A DNA stretch of 64,000 nucleotides from Adiantum capillus-veneris (lineage: Eukaryota; Streptophyta; Polypodiopsida; Polypodiales; Pteridaceae): assembly GCA_014529385.2 (NCBI GenBank), contig CM043942.1, positions 107,941,141 to 108,005,140 of the forward strand. Direction: 5' to 3'. The position numbers were made by a program, and so were the translations under genes. Below are positions 10,830 to 23,500 of this stretch, piece after piece. Under the pieces are notes generated by a model. That model had not been told where the DNA came from, searched no databases, and worked only from the letters and a program-made list of their open reading frames with translations. Numbering within the stretch: the stretch's first letter is position 1; each line of letters opens with the position of its first letter.

Positions 10830-11229
10830 GCCGCTAGCCTCAAGGGCTCCCCCCCTCCTTGTAGGGATTGGCTTTTACTTCAAGCACCTTAGTCATCAAG
10901 CATCTCAAGCACCTTGGTCATCAAGCATCTCAAGCATAGGCCTAGGTTAACCTAAGGTCTAAGGACTTTTACACTAACCTTTGGAGGTCTTTAATGAAGC
11001 TAACCCTAAAGTCTTTTAAGCTCCATTATGCACACATTGTCCTTCAGTAGACCATCTCCTTGTGATCCCTTGCTGAGATGAAACCATCTCCTTTTGGCCC
11101 CGTGTTGAGCTTGGTCAAAAAACACATATCTATATTCTAGCTCTTGTTTCCCTTTATCTTCCCATTTTAAATGATCAGTTTAACATGAGAAAATCATTTG
11201 GGTAAATCTAGATGTTAGATTTTATGACA
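10269..11229 (-). mobile_element. RLG-1 5' LTR, outer part
   Basis: Continuation of the LTR begun at 1484. Its last about 320 bp match the 3' LTR fragment at 1-301, and it ends TTTATGACA. It carries a long CT microsatellite at 10758-10827 and repeated ctcaagcac and catcaagcatctcaagc phrases (about 10690-10935). The base quintet aatga just beyond would be the target duplication, but its partner lies outside the window. Confidence 0.8.
10758..10827. repeat. (CT)n microsatellite in RLG-1 LTR
   Basis: About 70 bp of uninterrupted CT inside the LTR. The long Ser/Leu-repeat frames across it are an artefact of the dinucleotide repeat. Confidence 0.98.
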
Positions 11230-12097
11230 AATGAATTGTAGTTTCCATGAGCTTCATCAAAGGTTGTTACAATCTAAGAGCGAGCTTCATCAAGTGACAA
11301 CAAAGGTTGAAGAGAAAGACGCGAAAATCGCAAAGCTTTAGGAAACAATGTTGAACATGAAAGAGACACCATCTGGTATCGAGAGTAAAAGCGGTCTAAT
11401 AATGCTATCAAAACACTGTCTCCTAATGGTGAGGCTTGCAAAAGGATACACTCTCTCTAATTTAAATTGTTTTAATAATAACTTCATCCAACAGTTATGT
11501 GGAAGTGCTAGTGTCCATTATCATGTAAATATATTAGGTAGTGCCTCAAGAAAGTGAATATCTTGTCCATTCTTGATGCACCTCAAGAAAGTGAATATCT
11601 TGTCCATTATTGATGCACCTCAAGCGACGGTAATAAAAAAGGTCACTAATTGTGGTGTATGGTGTACACTTTCTCTAATCTTACGAGAGATCTTGACGTG
11701 TAGAGCATACGCGATGAGGGTAGTATAAAATCAAAGGATTACCAAGAAACCCACCATCTCATCAAGGATGTTTGTAGAAAACAAGGAGTTACCGAGAACT
11801 TGTTTCCGACGCCTCTTGAAATCGCCCTTTTGCAAAGAAGTTTAGTGACACAAACATAGTGCCTCATGTAGGTGAGTACTTCCATATTCAAGATACAATG
11901 TTGCTTTCTGAATTGAATCGTCGGTCTTGCGCAAGGAAGCAAAATTGGTTGTGCAATGGATCTTCAAGAGTTCTTTCCTTACACAAGATTCAAAAATATT
12001 TTTATTGATTAGCGAATAATTCAACTGGCTATGATGGGCTTCTATGTTCTTCCTTTCAAAGCTTGATATACATATTTTGTTGATATATAGTGTTTAA
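11230..12097. other. no recognisable gene
   Basis: AT-rich sequence outside RLG-1. The phrase cctcaagaaagtgaatatcttgtccatt is present twice in tandem (about 11543 and 11581, followed each time by ttgatgcacctcaag). No open frame resembles a known family. Confidence 0.6.
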
Positions 12098-13376
12098 CAC
12101 TAGTTTGGTACCAAAACAGGACACTCAAGTGTCCTTTCTTCACAAATTTAAATTAATTGCTACTTTCATCAGACGATGTATTTAAGAAAACACTCTTGAT
12201 GTGATTAAATATGTCAGTTAGAGGATCTTTTAAAAATATAACCTTGCATTTCATAAGCTACCACGATCATTAACTATACTCATCAAGTTGACCCTTGTAA
12301 GACTGCGATTGGTGCTTTGAAGAAATCGACTTTATAAGCTCAAGAAAAAATGAAGCGACCTTGTAGAAAATTTTACGTGACTTTTCCAAATTGTGCTATT
12401 TATAATTGAAAGTTGCATGTGCAAAAAAATTTACTTTCAAGTATATAAAATAACGGAAATCTCTACGTGTTTGATATAGCCATCTCGAGCATATCGTTGT
12501 ATACAAAGAAAAATATATTTTTTGATGTATTTGTGAGTTTTAGAAAGTGATACGTTGCTTACCCTCTCCATTGAGGACTCAAGATGGCAAGGAGAAGGGC
12601 TTTGGTATGCAACAATTATTGGATTATTTCAAATATTCAAAACTGTGTTAGAGAAATATTTGATATTTTCATTCTTGAGACATAAGCATTCAAAACCACA
12701 AATAATATCAAACCTTCCACGTAGATCCACTAAAGTATCAAAGTACATGGTACAGACACAAGTGTGGCGCCTAAAACCTTGGTTTCAATGTTATTATGGA
12801 GAACACAAGATTTTTAAGAGTTTTTGCACGATAAAAAAATTCAAGATAGAGTTCAGGCAATGAGATTTAACTGAGTTAAGGAGCCGAAAAAATACATACT
12901 TTCTTGGTTTTAACATATAAAGTCATTTTTAGTCGTCAAACTACACTAGAATAGCCCCAATTCCATGAGGGGACCTTTGGAAGACCAAAATTATGCTCTT
13001 ATTCAGCACATGCTCAAGTATGACATTATGTCTATAACTTGCATGTGACATGGAAACTAGTCTTTGAAGGGAATTCCATTGTTTTGTAGCACTAAGTACT
13101 AACATAAAAAAGGCCATCTCTACAAAAAGATATAAGAATTTTATGATTTTTTGGCAAAACAACTGGAAATTTTACTAAAATTTATAGCTTAGAACTTACC
13201 ATAATTCTCTCCATAGGGATTGTATCTTGGCATGGAGAAAATCCAAGGTTTTCTTTCCCTCATAACCAACCTATGGTAGAAGCAAGGTGTTAAAAAATTC
13301 TTTTTAGCTTGACAAATAAATTTTCGAAACTTGGTAGGAAAACAGGACACTTGAATGTCCAATTACAGGACTAGTG
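12098..13376. mobile_element. candidate TIR element flanked by TTAA
   Basis: The left end reads CACTAG at 12098 and the right end reads CTAGTG ending at 13376. Inside each end lies a matching inverted block (left ggacactcaagtgtcc, right ggacacttgaatgtcc), each itself almost palindromic. The sequence TTAA directly abuts both ends (12094-12097 and 13377-13380). No transposase frame is visible in the 1.3 kb interior, so it would be a non-autonomous element. CACTAG ends suggest EnSpm/CACTA, while TTAA on both sides is the piggyBac habit. The family is not settled. Confidence 0.45.
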
Positions 13377-14004
13377 TTAACATGACATGGCTTTTGATTG
13401 ATTGAAGTAGTGCTTGGAAACAAAAAGATTTTTTTCCCTCAAATTGAATAAATGTCAAATTGTAAAAGGCCAAAGTCTAGAAGATAGTATTCAATAACAT
13501 GTCAATCTAGCTACTTAGGACAAAAAAAGAAATCTACTACCATGAAATTGCATCCAAGATATCTACAAGACCAAGCATGGAGCACAAGGCCTTTGATTGT
13601 AGTTAGCTTGCGTAACATGAAGAACCTTTCCGCCAATTATTCATTCAGATTAGGGATGACTGAAAGAATTGTTTTCCAAACCTAAGGTTTCTTAAAATAA
13701 GGATGATGCTAGGGTTGGGAGACATATATTGCTACATAGGTATAGCCACTGCAGCCTGTAGGATTGCAAAAGTTGCTAAGAAGAGTGAAGTACTTGCAGG
13801 GAATGTTGGGATAGATAGGCTAAGAATAACCATAGACCTCGTCTTCATAAAAGAACCATAAGAGATTTTCCAATGATATCAACTCATACTCCAACTTTTA
13901 CTCATGATAAGTAAGGAGTTGAATTATTTTTCAAAAGCATTGAGCCTCTTTACTCTCATCTTTTGTTTAGATGGATCTCCTAAACCATCTAAATGACTGA
14001 CGTA

Positions 14005-14469
14005 ACATTAGGACGAGGATGGGGTGTAGGAGGGCCTCGCTATTTGCCATGAGCTTATGGAGGTGATTAACATTTTGACGAATAGGTGTATGCCATGGGT
14101 GCAAGAATGGTGGGTGTGTAAGAGATGTGTAAGAGTGGTCAACGATGCACTTTTCTTCCCAAAAAGGAGGTGAAATTTTTTATGATTTTCGGCCTTCCAT
14201 AACTCCCACATATGATCTTGATTTGAGCGGAGATCGTAGATCTGCAATCTACGCGTCGAGCTCTTTCCATAGATATGCTACATGATATGGTTTTACCCGC
14301 TAGATTTTAAATTCGATTTTGGGGGGAAACTTTGAATTCAAATAAACTAGTCGTTTTGCCTGTTTGAGTTCAAAAATTATCCTTTGACTACTTTCTTAAT
14401 ACTAAAGGTTTGGCTTCCTTAAACTGCCAAATAAAGAGGCCCTCCTATACCCCATTCTCTTCCTAATGT
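14005..14469. mobile_element. candidate MITE with 45-bp inverted ends
   Basis: The left arm acattaggacgaggatgggg (from about 14005) continues to a taggagggcctc block. The reverse complement of the right arm (ending near 14469) reads acattaggaagagaatgggg and the same taggagggcctc. The two arms align over about 45 bases with a handful of mismatches. The interior of under 400 bp holds no coding frame. No convincing target duplication is visible, so the exact ends and superfamily are undetermined. Confidence 0.55.
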
Positions 14470-15449
14470 GACTTTCCAAGGAAGGTCCTTTTCAGTTACT
14501 ATCATAGTTATGGCATCTCTATGGATTTGTCAAGTTGGTTCTAGTATCTCCCAAGGACAAGTGATAGGGGACAAAGGACTATCTTGTGGTTGTGCTCGAC
14601 TTTTCTCATGTCGAGGCATGTTTAGCTCGGGGTTTTGGCTTGTTTCCATGGCTAATAGGCTCCTCCAAACTGGGAGTATTTTTCTCAACCTTGACGGTAT
14701 TTTCCCCATGGCCCTATTTCTAATGCCTTTTACCCTATTTTCTCATATTATAACTTCATGGAGGCTACCTCAGATTTACTGCCTCAAATTTGGCCAACCA
14801 ACCCTATGGGATATTTAAGAGTGGACAAGGTTACAATGGGAAAGCAAGGTGTGCACATGCTTAGGGATGAAGGGGGGCCCTAGGGAACATCCCTAGGGTG
14901 GCTAGTAGGCAGAGGAGGGCAGACACTTGCAGTTATGAATAGCCTCTTCCTGGAATTTTTGACCGGCCCATAGATCTTCAATTGCCAGCCTATGCGCACC
15001 ACCAGTAGATGATGGGCAATAGGGAGGTGTTCCTTGCATTTTTCTTTTCATGGCAGATTGTAGACATCCAAATGCAGAGCACCACACCTTTGGTGCACAC
15101 ATTGAAGTGGAAGATTGTAGACATCCAAATGTACCCTTGGTGCACCCATTGAAGTGGAAAAGATTCATAATCTCCAGAGGGTAGCCACACCATGGGTAGC
15201 CTTGATCCCATTCCTTCTCCCTTCAGATCAACTTTCTTGCCAAAAGAAGTTCCACCGAAGCCTTGCTTTCAAGGCAACAGGCTAGGATAGTAACCCATGT
15301 TGAGGCCAAGACATTGGTCTCATGTGCAGGAGTAGATGACACTAGCAGTAGCAATTTTGTGTACCTTGGGTCTATCCTTCCAAGCATGTCAGTACTATAT
15401 CGAACCACACTTGGTCTCTTGTATGAGCAGTTTTTTATTAGCCTTTCCT

Positions 15450-15452
<3 letters not shown>

Positions 15453-15538
<86 letters not shown>
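15453..15538. repeat. (CT)n microsatellite
   Basis: About 86 bp of pure CT. Open frames across it are low-complexity artefacts. Confidence 0.97.
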
Positions 15539-15541
<3 letters not shown>

Positions 15542-16696
15542 ATGTCCTACCTCTTTCTAACTCAATTATCTCCCTTCTCCACAATTGCCTTGTATATATA
15601 TGTGGCATAGCAAGTGTTCTCTACTATCATAGGATCTTATTGGAGTCGAGGTGTCCACTGAAATGGAGACCTATTCATGTCTTCTTGAATTTGTCTCTGC
15701 CTATTAATAGTTACACCATCAGGTCTAATGTTTGTAGGGGTGTAGAAGTGATTCATACTTCAAAGGGGATGAAAGAATATCTAGTCTCAAACTCTTTACA
15801 TAGCATGGGAACTCTATGTTGATGCTCAACCTGAACATAGGACTCAAATTTCAACCCAGTACTTGCTTGATTCACTCCTTTGGGTCGAGACAAGTTCCAA
15901 GAACTTCAGGTCAATTGATATGTCCTTTGTATAAATTCTTATTCACATGAAAGTCCCTAGGGGAGACATGATCCTTGCCGAGAAAGTGTTCATGCTCAAC
16001 TAAAGGTATGGGTTTTGCCAAAAGCGATAGTATAAGTCTAGAGAAGGGCAACAACAGTCGACAATTCTACAATGTAGCTCAAAAGTTGAATATCGTTTTT
16101 GGTCCTATAATTAAGTTCGACCCGCATAATGTTGTCGCTACCTTTTATCAGTATGTGTTAACGGGTTCCCCCAACTCCATTAGTTTTTTTTGTACAAATA
16201 TCAAGAACTTGAAATAGAATTGCCACTGTGAAGGATGCAGTTTCCATACCCTAGTCGACCCGAGTAGGGCATGGAGGCAACAAGAGTCAAAATTCTCAAA
16301 AAACACGATCAAGCGCACTACAATCAAACATTGGACCTCAAGTGAAAACCAAATCATCAAAAACTAATCTACATTTACTACTTAAAATCATGCATTTCAC
16401 CTAGCATATAATGTCATACTACTACCACACTTGCCATAGTAATACACGAGAGTATTTAAGACCGCACTAAAGTCTCAAATCCATCCAACAAGAGTTATAT
16501 GCAAAAATGATACTAAATAATAACTATAATTTTGACAAATCTATTTTTGCAACCGAATCATCCTATGGCTTAGAAATATTGAACTCTATCCATAGCAACT
16601 TCTAGAATTCAATAATGATGCCTATAACACAAGATATGAACTAGAGTGCTTCGTTAGCTATGTTAGATCGAATTGAGATCGAACAAAATATTGGAA

Positions 16697-16697
<1 letters not shown>

Positions 16698-16743
<46 letters not shown>

Positions 16744-16750
16744 AGAGAGA
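16698..16750. repeat. (GA)n microsatellite
   Basis: About 50 bp of GA with one interruption near 16739. Confidence 0.95.
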
Positions 16751-17239
16751 TTTCATGAAAGAGTGTTAAATTTTTTTACCTGAGAGTGTTTGGAATATCG
16801 ATCATCGTGGTTCAGTGGTGTACCTCCACAAAAATTGGTTACTAATCGTAATGCTTCAGAGGGGTACCTCGCCAAAAACCACAAGGAGTGTTAAGAGTTT
16901 TGTCAAGCTCAATGTTCATGATCATACAAGATGTCAATGTCGTTGTTTGTTGTTCCATTTTTTATGTTTCAACAAAAAAGAAAACATGAAAGTCTCCTTG
17001 CATGGAGGAGTTTGCACAATCTTCCCCAATTTTTATAATACGAGGGAACGTGCCATTCCCACGGTAGCGTGCAATTTTCAATGCGTTCGTTAACTGCGTT
17101 GTCAGTGTCAAATATCAAAAAATGATAATGCTTACTCACCACGCGATTGAATGTCTATCGCCAGTGGACTTCCTTGCATCAACAATATTGGGCATCTCCT
17201 GCACTTAACCCGCTACAAGAGATGACACCACAGAGAGGA

Positions 17240-19768
17240 TACCCTTCAAGAAGTTTTTTTGCTATGTGAGGACACCACATTTTGTATACATATCAATCAA
17301 ACCACCACCAAGCATGAAATTGTACTCCCAACAAACGTTGACTAGCGATCATATCGTGAATTCTAATATCTATGGTTGCGTATGTGATTGCATCTGCTGA
17401 CCCGCATGCCTTCTAGATTCATGTGTAGGCATAGTTGATTGCATCTGGATAGAGACCCTTTCTGCGATCTTGTGGTGGCGTTCCGCATAGGAAGGTCCTC
17501 GGGCGCTTTTCGTGCGTTCTGAAGATCACCATATGTGACGTACACATAGTCCCAAGCAAAGCCAAGCACAACTTCTTTCATGTAACGCTCATTGGCCTTG
17601 CTCTTGTTGCGCACATCCCATAGTGAGTGCATTAAAGGATTCCACACTGCAGATAGAAAGATGAAAATAGCCTAGAGCTTTCTGGGCTTGCTCCTGCAAT
17701 GCATATCCCGCTACCAATGCATTGAAAGAGACGCCATTCTCATCATTTAATGCATTTGACAAGCAACATTTTGGGCAAAATGGTCATGAAGAACATGCCC
17801 ATGTCATATTGCATCTTTGAAATTAATTTCAGAGCTTCCTCACCTGCCCTTGCTTGACATAACTGGATATAAAAGCACTCCAAGAGACTTCGGTTGGTGA
17901 GAAACCGACACTTTTCTGAAGCGCAACACACGTGTCATAATTATCGACCAAGATTGTGCCAAGCACGACATCTTTTTCCAACAACCTCTGAACAACAATA
18001 AAAAGCTCATTTTTTGTCTCATATTAGCCTCTTGCATAGAGACACATGCCTGCAATGTGGACACGTTGGTGATATCATATGGAGAGAGGCCCACATCGGC
18101 ATCTTGTGTACAAACTTATGCCTTCAAGATGCACGCATATGTGATTGCATCTGGAAAGAGTCCCTCACTTCAGATCCGCTGGAAAACATCAACCACGTCA
18201 TTACCAAGCACGGTAATTTTTTATGACAGCTACTATTAAAGAGAATTTTCAAGCCCATATTGACATCTTGCTACAGCCACAAGCCTTCAAGATGCATATG
18301 TGTGTGATTCCATCCGGAGAGAGGCCCCCACTTTGCATCCGCTGAAAACAACCGAGAACTTTCTAGCCCTGCTCCTGTTGCGTGTATCCCGCAATCAATG
18401 CACTCCAAGAGACGGCATTTGGGAGAGAGATCCCACAACCAGTGCATTCCCATACTTTGCATCCCTTGAAAATAGCCTAGAGCTTTTTGGAGCTGCTTCT
18501 CTTGTGCACATCCCGCAATCAGTGCATTCCAAGAGACAATATTTTGGTTAGGAAGCTCCTCAAGCACTTTTTGTGCTTTCTCAAGCTCATCACATTTGGC
18601 ATACATCTCGACCAACACAGTCCCAAGAATGACATCTTTTCTCAACAGCCTCTAGAGCCACTCTTCTTATGCACATCCCGCAATCAATGTTGGCAGACAG
18701 GAAGCTCATCAAGCACTTTTTGTGCTTTCTCAAGCGCACCACATTTGGCATACGTATTGACCAAGATAGTGCCAAACACGACATCTTTTTTCAATAGCCT
18801 CTTATTAACAATATAATTGTGAATTTTTGTGGCAATATCAGCATCTTTCGTAGAGCCACATGCCTTCAAGATGCATGCGTAGATGATTGCATTTGGAGGG
18901 AGGGCCTCGCTTCGCATACATATCGACCAAGGCAGTGCCAAGCACGACACCTCTTTTCAAGAGCCTTTGACTAACAATATAGTTGTGAATTCGTGTGCCC
19001 ATATTAGTATCTTGCATAGAGCCACATCCTTCAAGATGCATGCATAGGTGATTCCATTTGCAGAGAAGCCCTTGAGCCCTCGCTTCACATATATATGGAC
19101 CAAGACAGTACTGCTCTTGTCGCGCACCTTCCTCAATCAGTGCATTCCAAGAGGCCACATCTGCTGAAAACAGACAAGAGCTTTCTAGCCATGACACTGG
19201 GGAAAATCTTACAATCAGTGCATTCCAAGAGTCCATACTCCGCACAAGAAGCTCCTCGAGAACTTGTGAGAGCCACATACCCAAAACATAAGCATGGCCT
19301 TCAAGACGAAAGTATAGGTGATTGAGTTTATGGAGATACACTTGCTTTGCATCCGCTAAAAACAGTCTCGAGCTTTCTGGCCCTGCTCTTATTGCGCACG
19401 TCCCGCAATCAGTGCACTTCAAGAGGCGACATTTAGCATTCATATTGACCAAGACAATGCCAAGGACGACATCTTTCTTTAACAGACTCTAACTAACAAT
19501 ATAATTGTGAATAATTTGCCCATATCAGCATCTTGCATAGAGCCACATGCCTTCAAGATGAATACGTAGGTGATTGCATGTGGCGAAAACAAACTAGAGC
19601 TTTCTCCTATGGGCAAAATCCCACAATCAGTACATTCCAAGAGTCCACACTCCGGATAGGAAGCTGAAAATAACCTAGAGCTTTCAGGCACTGCTCATGT
19701 TGTGTGTATCCTATGACCGATGCATTCCAATGCTTTGCATCCGTTGAAAACAGCCTAGAGCTTTCTCT
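17240..19768 (-). pseudogene. PPR gene remnant, 3' block
   Basis: The minus strand repeatedly encodes pieces of PLS-type pentatricopeptide repeats, for example VILGTVLVEMYAKCDELEKA, QNIVSWNALIAGCAQEKQ and PNAIIYACILKACGS. Stops, frameshifts and internal duplications break it everywhere, and the longest open stretch is about 200 codons. PPR proteins of this class bind organellar RNA one base per repeat and usually carry C-terminal E or DYW domains. No E or DYW domain is recognisable before the signal fades near 17240. It is the downstream half of a gene whose upstream half lies at 28481-32010, the two being separated by RLG-2. Confidence 0.85.
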
Positions 19769-19770
19769 CT

Positions 19771-20458
19771 TGCACTCACACACACAAAGAAAGAACACAA
19801 AAGAGAATGTGAAAACAATACGAAGATGAAAACATCAAGGATATGGTCATATCGTATCATGGGTAATATGAAAGGGTTAATAGATGAGTTAATGGCATTC
19901 AATCTTGGATGACCAAATAGGCTACGAATTGTTCTTTGGAATTGTAGTTTTGTGCTTACCATAATATATATATTTTTTCTAGTGATTGGGCTTAATTGTG
20001 TGTACAAATCCTCTTGGTTCATAGCAAGATAACTACGCTTACATCAAAAGAAATCATGCCACCTAGTGTCCCACTAGGATTTGATTCCCTCCTAGTAGCT
20101 ATTTAAAAAGAAATATAAGAAAAGTATAAAAAATACATAGAATATATATATATTGGAGTTTACCCTAGATATAGGATCTAGCTAGGGTGTGAGATGATAA
20201 TGAGATAGTAGAAATAAAGAATCAATGATTTTTGCCCCAAGTTAAAGAGGCGGAGCTATTGAGCTTTTCTCATAGTATTTTCTGATGGTAAAGTAAGGAT
20301 AGGTTACCCTTGAGAAAAATAATAGGATGAGATAGAAGGCTTATTATTATACTTAAATATGCATATGTACATTATAGGAAAGATAATTATGTATCTAAAA
20401 AGTTACAAGATAGATCTTGTAGCATGTGTTCCCACTATGTACGTGTCACAGCACGACA
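19771..20458 (-). repeat. RLG-2 3' LTR, internally deleted
   Basis: Plus strand from tgcactcacac to cagcacgaca. Compared with the 5' LTR it lacks 1162 bp between about 20027 and 20028 (right-copy positions about 26913-28074), including the TATA box. The left edge shares ctttctctct with both the PPR sequence and the element interior, so the true LTR end may have been lost here by microhomology. Confidence 0.85.
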
Positions 20459-20473
20459 TCCACCCCCTCTTAA
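20459..20473 (-). other. RLG-2 polypurine tract
   Basis: The minus strand reads aagagggggtgga directly before TGTCGTGCTG of the LTR, the standard plus-strand primer position for reverse transcription. It confirms the LTR start at 20458 on the minus strand. Confidence 0.9.
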
Positions 20474-20516
20474 CCTGCACATCCTCCGGTATGTGCCACA
20501 TTATTTCTTTGTAAGA

Positions 20517-23500
20517 TCAGCCCTCTTGTACATCTTCCTTGCTTTCTTCTTCACTGGATGATTCCAAATCTTCATCTTCACTTTGATCTTTACCTGTGGT
20601 TTGCTCTTCTTCCTCATCAACATCTTCTGGATCATTGTCTCCTCTTCTCTTAAACATTTTGATCCTTTTTCCTGCAATGGAAATCTTTCCTTCTGTACCA
20701 TCTAGTTCAGACAAGCTGTAAGTAGCATTTTCATGCACATGCTTTACAACATACGGTCCAAACCATCTTTTTGAAAACTTACGCATGACTGTGTGCTGGT
20801 TATCAAGGCTACTATCATACACCAAAACCCAGTCACCTTTGTCAATTGCTTTGCTCCTGAGTCGATGTCGCTTATCAAAGTATTCCTTTTTTTCAACCTT
20901 GCATTTTTGAGTCGTTCTTTTGCAGCTTCAATGTCTCCAGGTCTTCTCTCTAGCTGCCTTATACGCAGTGCAAGGAGATCTTCCCTGCTAAGCCCCTCTT
21001 GCCAAGGTAGTACATTCCATGTGGGAATTGTATCTTCAATCGGCATCACTAGCTTTTGACCATACATTAGCTCCGCAAGCATGTAGCCAGTTACTGAGCT
21101 ATGTGTTGTACGATCAGACCATAAATCATATGGTAACAATTTTGGCCACTCACCAACTCTTCCTTCGCAAGCCTTGGCCAAAGCTTTAATGATAGGAGGA
21201 TGCCCTCTTTCACTCTTTCCATTGCCTTCAGGGTTGTAAGCTGTAGTAAGAGAAAGCTTGATTCCTAATCTAGAAAAGAACTCCCTTGCTTCTTCGGCAT
21301 CCAGTTCACCTCTATCTGCAGTGATTTTTCCCACACAACCATAACGGCAAATCACCTCATCAAGAAGGAATTTGCACGCAGCTTCTGTGGTTTTAGCTCT
21401 TAATGCTCTTCCTTCAACCTGGTTAGTTAGGTCCTCTCGTGCAAGAACCAAGTATCTCATCTGCCAAAGTCCTAGAGGCATTGTGACTAGATCCACAACC
21501 CATTTATAGTGCATGGCTAGTGGATATGTAGGGTGCAATCCATCACGATATCGAACATTTGAATACATTTGACAAGTTACACATGACTCTACAAACTGAG
21601 ATACATCTTTATACATACCCTTCCACCAGTATTTTTCTTTCAACTTGGAGAAGGTTGCCCACACACCCCTGTGTCCAGCCCATAGACTCTCATGAAACTC
21701 TTGCATGAGCTTTACTTGAGTCTCTTTTTTGCATATAACCCGTTGTGGTGTAGCACCCTTTTGTTTACGATGCTTCCACAAGTAACCATCCCTCAAAAAG
21801 TACCCATATGCTTTCCTGCGTATCCTCTTGAATTCTTGTTCAGACCAATCATCCTGTTTTGTTAGAGTACTCAAGTAGCTTCCAATAAAAAGCCAATCAC
21901 CTTCATAAAGCTCTTTCAAGAATGATTCAAGTAGATTAGTCATGCAGACATTGTTACCTTTGACATGAGAGATAGAATAGAACTTTGTGCCTACATCATC
22001 TCCCTCGTCAATCATTTGTGACTCATCTTCATACCTTGCCCTTGATAGCATATCTGCCACTGTATTGTCTTTACCTGCAATGTGCTTAAACTCAAGATTT
22101 AAGGACTTAATGTAGGCAATCCACCGCAACATAGCAATGTCTGGTGTTGAGCAGCTTGTAATCATCCCAAGAAGTGGTAGACAATCTGTTTCTACAACCA
22201 CACATGCACCAATTAGGTACTCTTTCCCACTTTTCAAGGCTGTAACCATACCCCATAACTCTCTCTTTATCTGTGGATAGTTTCTTTGGCGAGCACTTAG
22301 CACCTTTGCTCCAAATCTTACCACATACCTATGTCCTTCTTTGTCATCTTGCCCTATTGCCCATCCAATCCCTGTAGGACTGGTGTCTACTGTCACAGTT
22401 ACTGGCCTTTGACACTCATAGTCTACCTTTCTCAAAGTTGTTGCTGACTTGAGCAACTCCTTTAGCTTTTTCATGGATTTTACATGTGCTTCTGTGCATT
22501 TAAACTTCTGATTCTTTCTAAGCAGCTGATAAAGAGGATCAGCTACATGTGCATAATGTGGAATCCAAATAACATAGAAGACACATGCTCCCAGAAACCT
22601 TCTAACCTCAATGATGCTAGTGCACGTTTCTTTCATTCTTTGGATGGCATCTACCTTTGTTGGACAAGGTTTCCTACCATATGGCCTGCACATGTGCCCC
22701 ACAATAAGCACTTCATTGACACCAAACATAGACTTTTTCCCTGACAATGTAAGATTCACTTCTTCCAACCTAGACAAAATTTTATCACAATCATTTATGT
22801 GATTTATCACAAACCTGCAACATCCCTTGAGATCCAAAGCTTCATCTTTGTCACTTCGTTCACATCCTTTGATAGGCAAATCATCAATGAAAGGCATTGT
22901 GATTTGAGGAATAAAGTCACCTAAGACCTTATTCATCCCATTCATCATATGTGCAACCGAGTTGGTTGCTCCCTGTGGCAAGGTACACATCCTTACCAAA
23001 CCCAAAGGTGTCCTCATGGTTTTCAAGTCTCTGCTTTCGATTGCAAGCTCAAATTGATCATACCCTGAGTAGAGATCCCCCATTGAGTAGATTTCCCTCC
23101 CTGCAAATGCCTCTGCAAACTCATCCACAATTAGACCTGTACCTACATTTCTAATTGTCACCTTGTTCACTGGTTGCATATCTTGGATGAAGCGTAGAGA
23201 ACCATTCTTCTTCGGAACCGTGAACCACCTGTTTGAGTATGGAGCACAAGAAGGCTCCAAGATTCCCATTTTGATTTTCTCATTCAGTAGCTCTACTAAC
23301 TTTGGCAAATGAGCCTTTGGAACCGGAATAGGCCGCAGATTCCAAGGCACATGAGGTATTGTGAAAATTACCATAGGAGCTACAATAGAAGGATCAACAC
23401 ATCCTATCTCATGTGGCTCAAATGCAAAAGCCTTACCATGCTTTGAAAGCATTTCTTTGAAGCACTTTGTCTCCTCCTGTGTTAGAAACTCCTCGCGACC

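Larger units (their letters stand above)
14470..17239. other. gene-poor stretch with simple repeats
   Basis: No frame longer than about 116 codons and none with recognisable motifs. The stretch holds an imperfect tandem duplication (15055-15110 and 15111-15159, gtagacatccaaatg ... ggtgcac), a CT microsatellite (15453-15538) and a GA microsatellite (16698-16750). Confidence 0.6.

Noticed and set aside
10750-10950. Long Ser/Leu repeat open frames over CT microsatellites (also near 15336, 47763, 54937)
   Set aside because: They are produced by the dinucleotide repeat and have no start context or motif.
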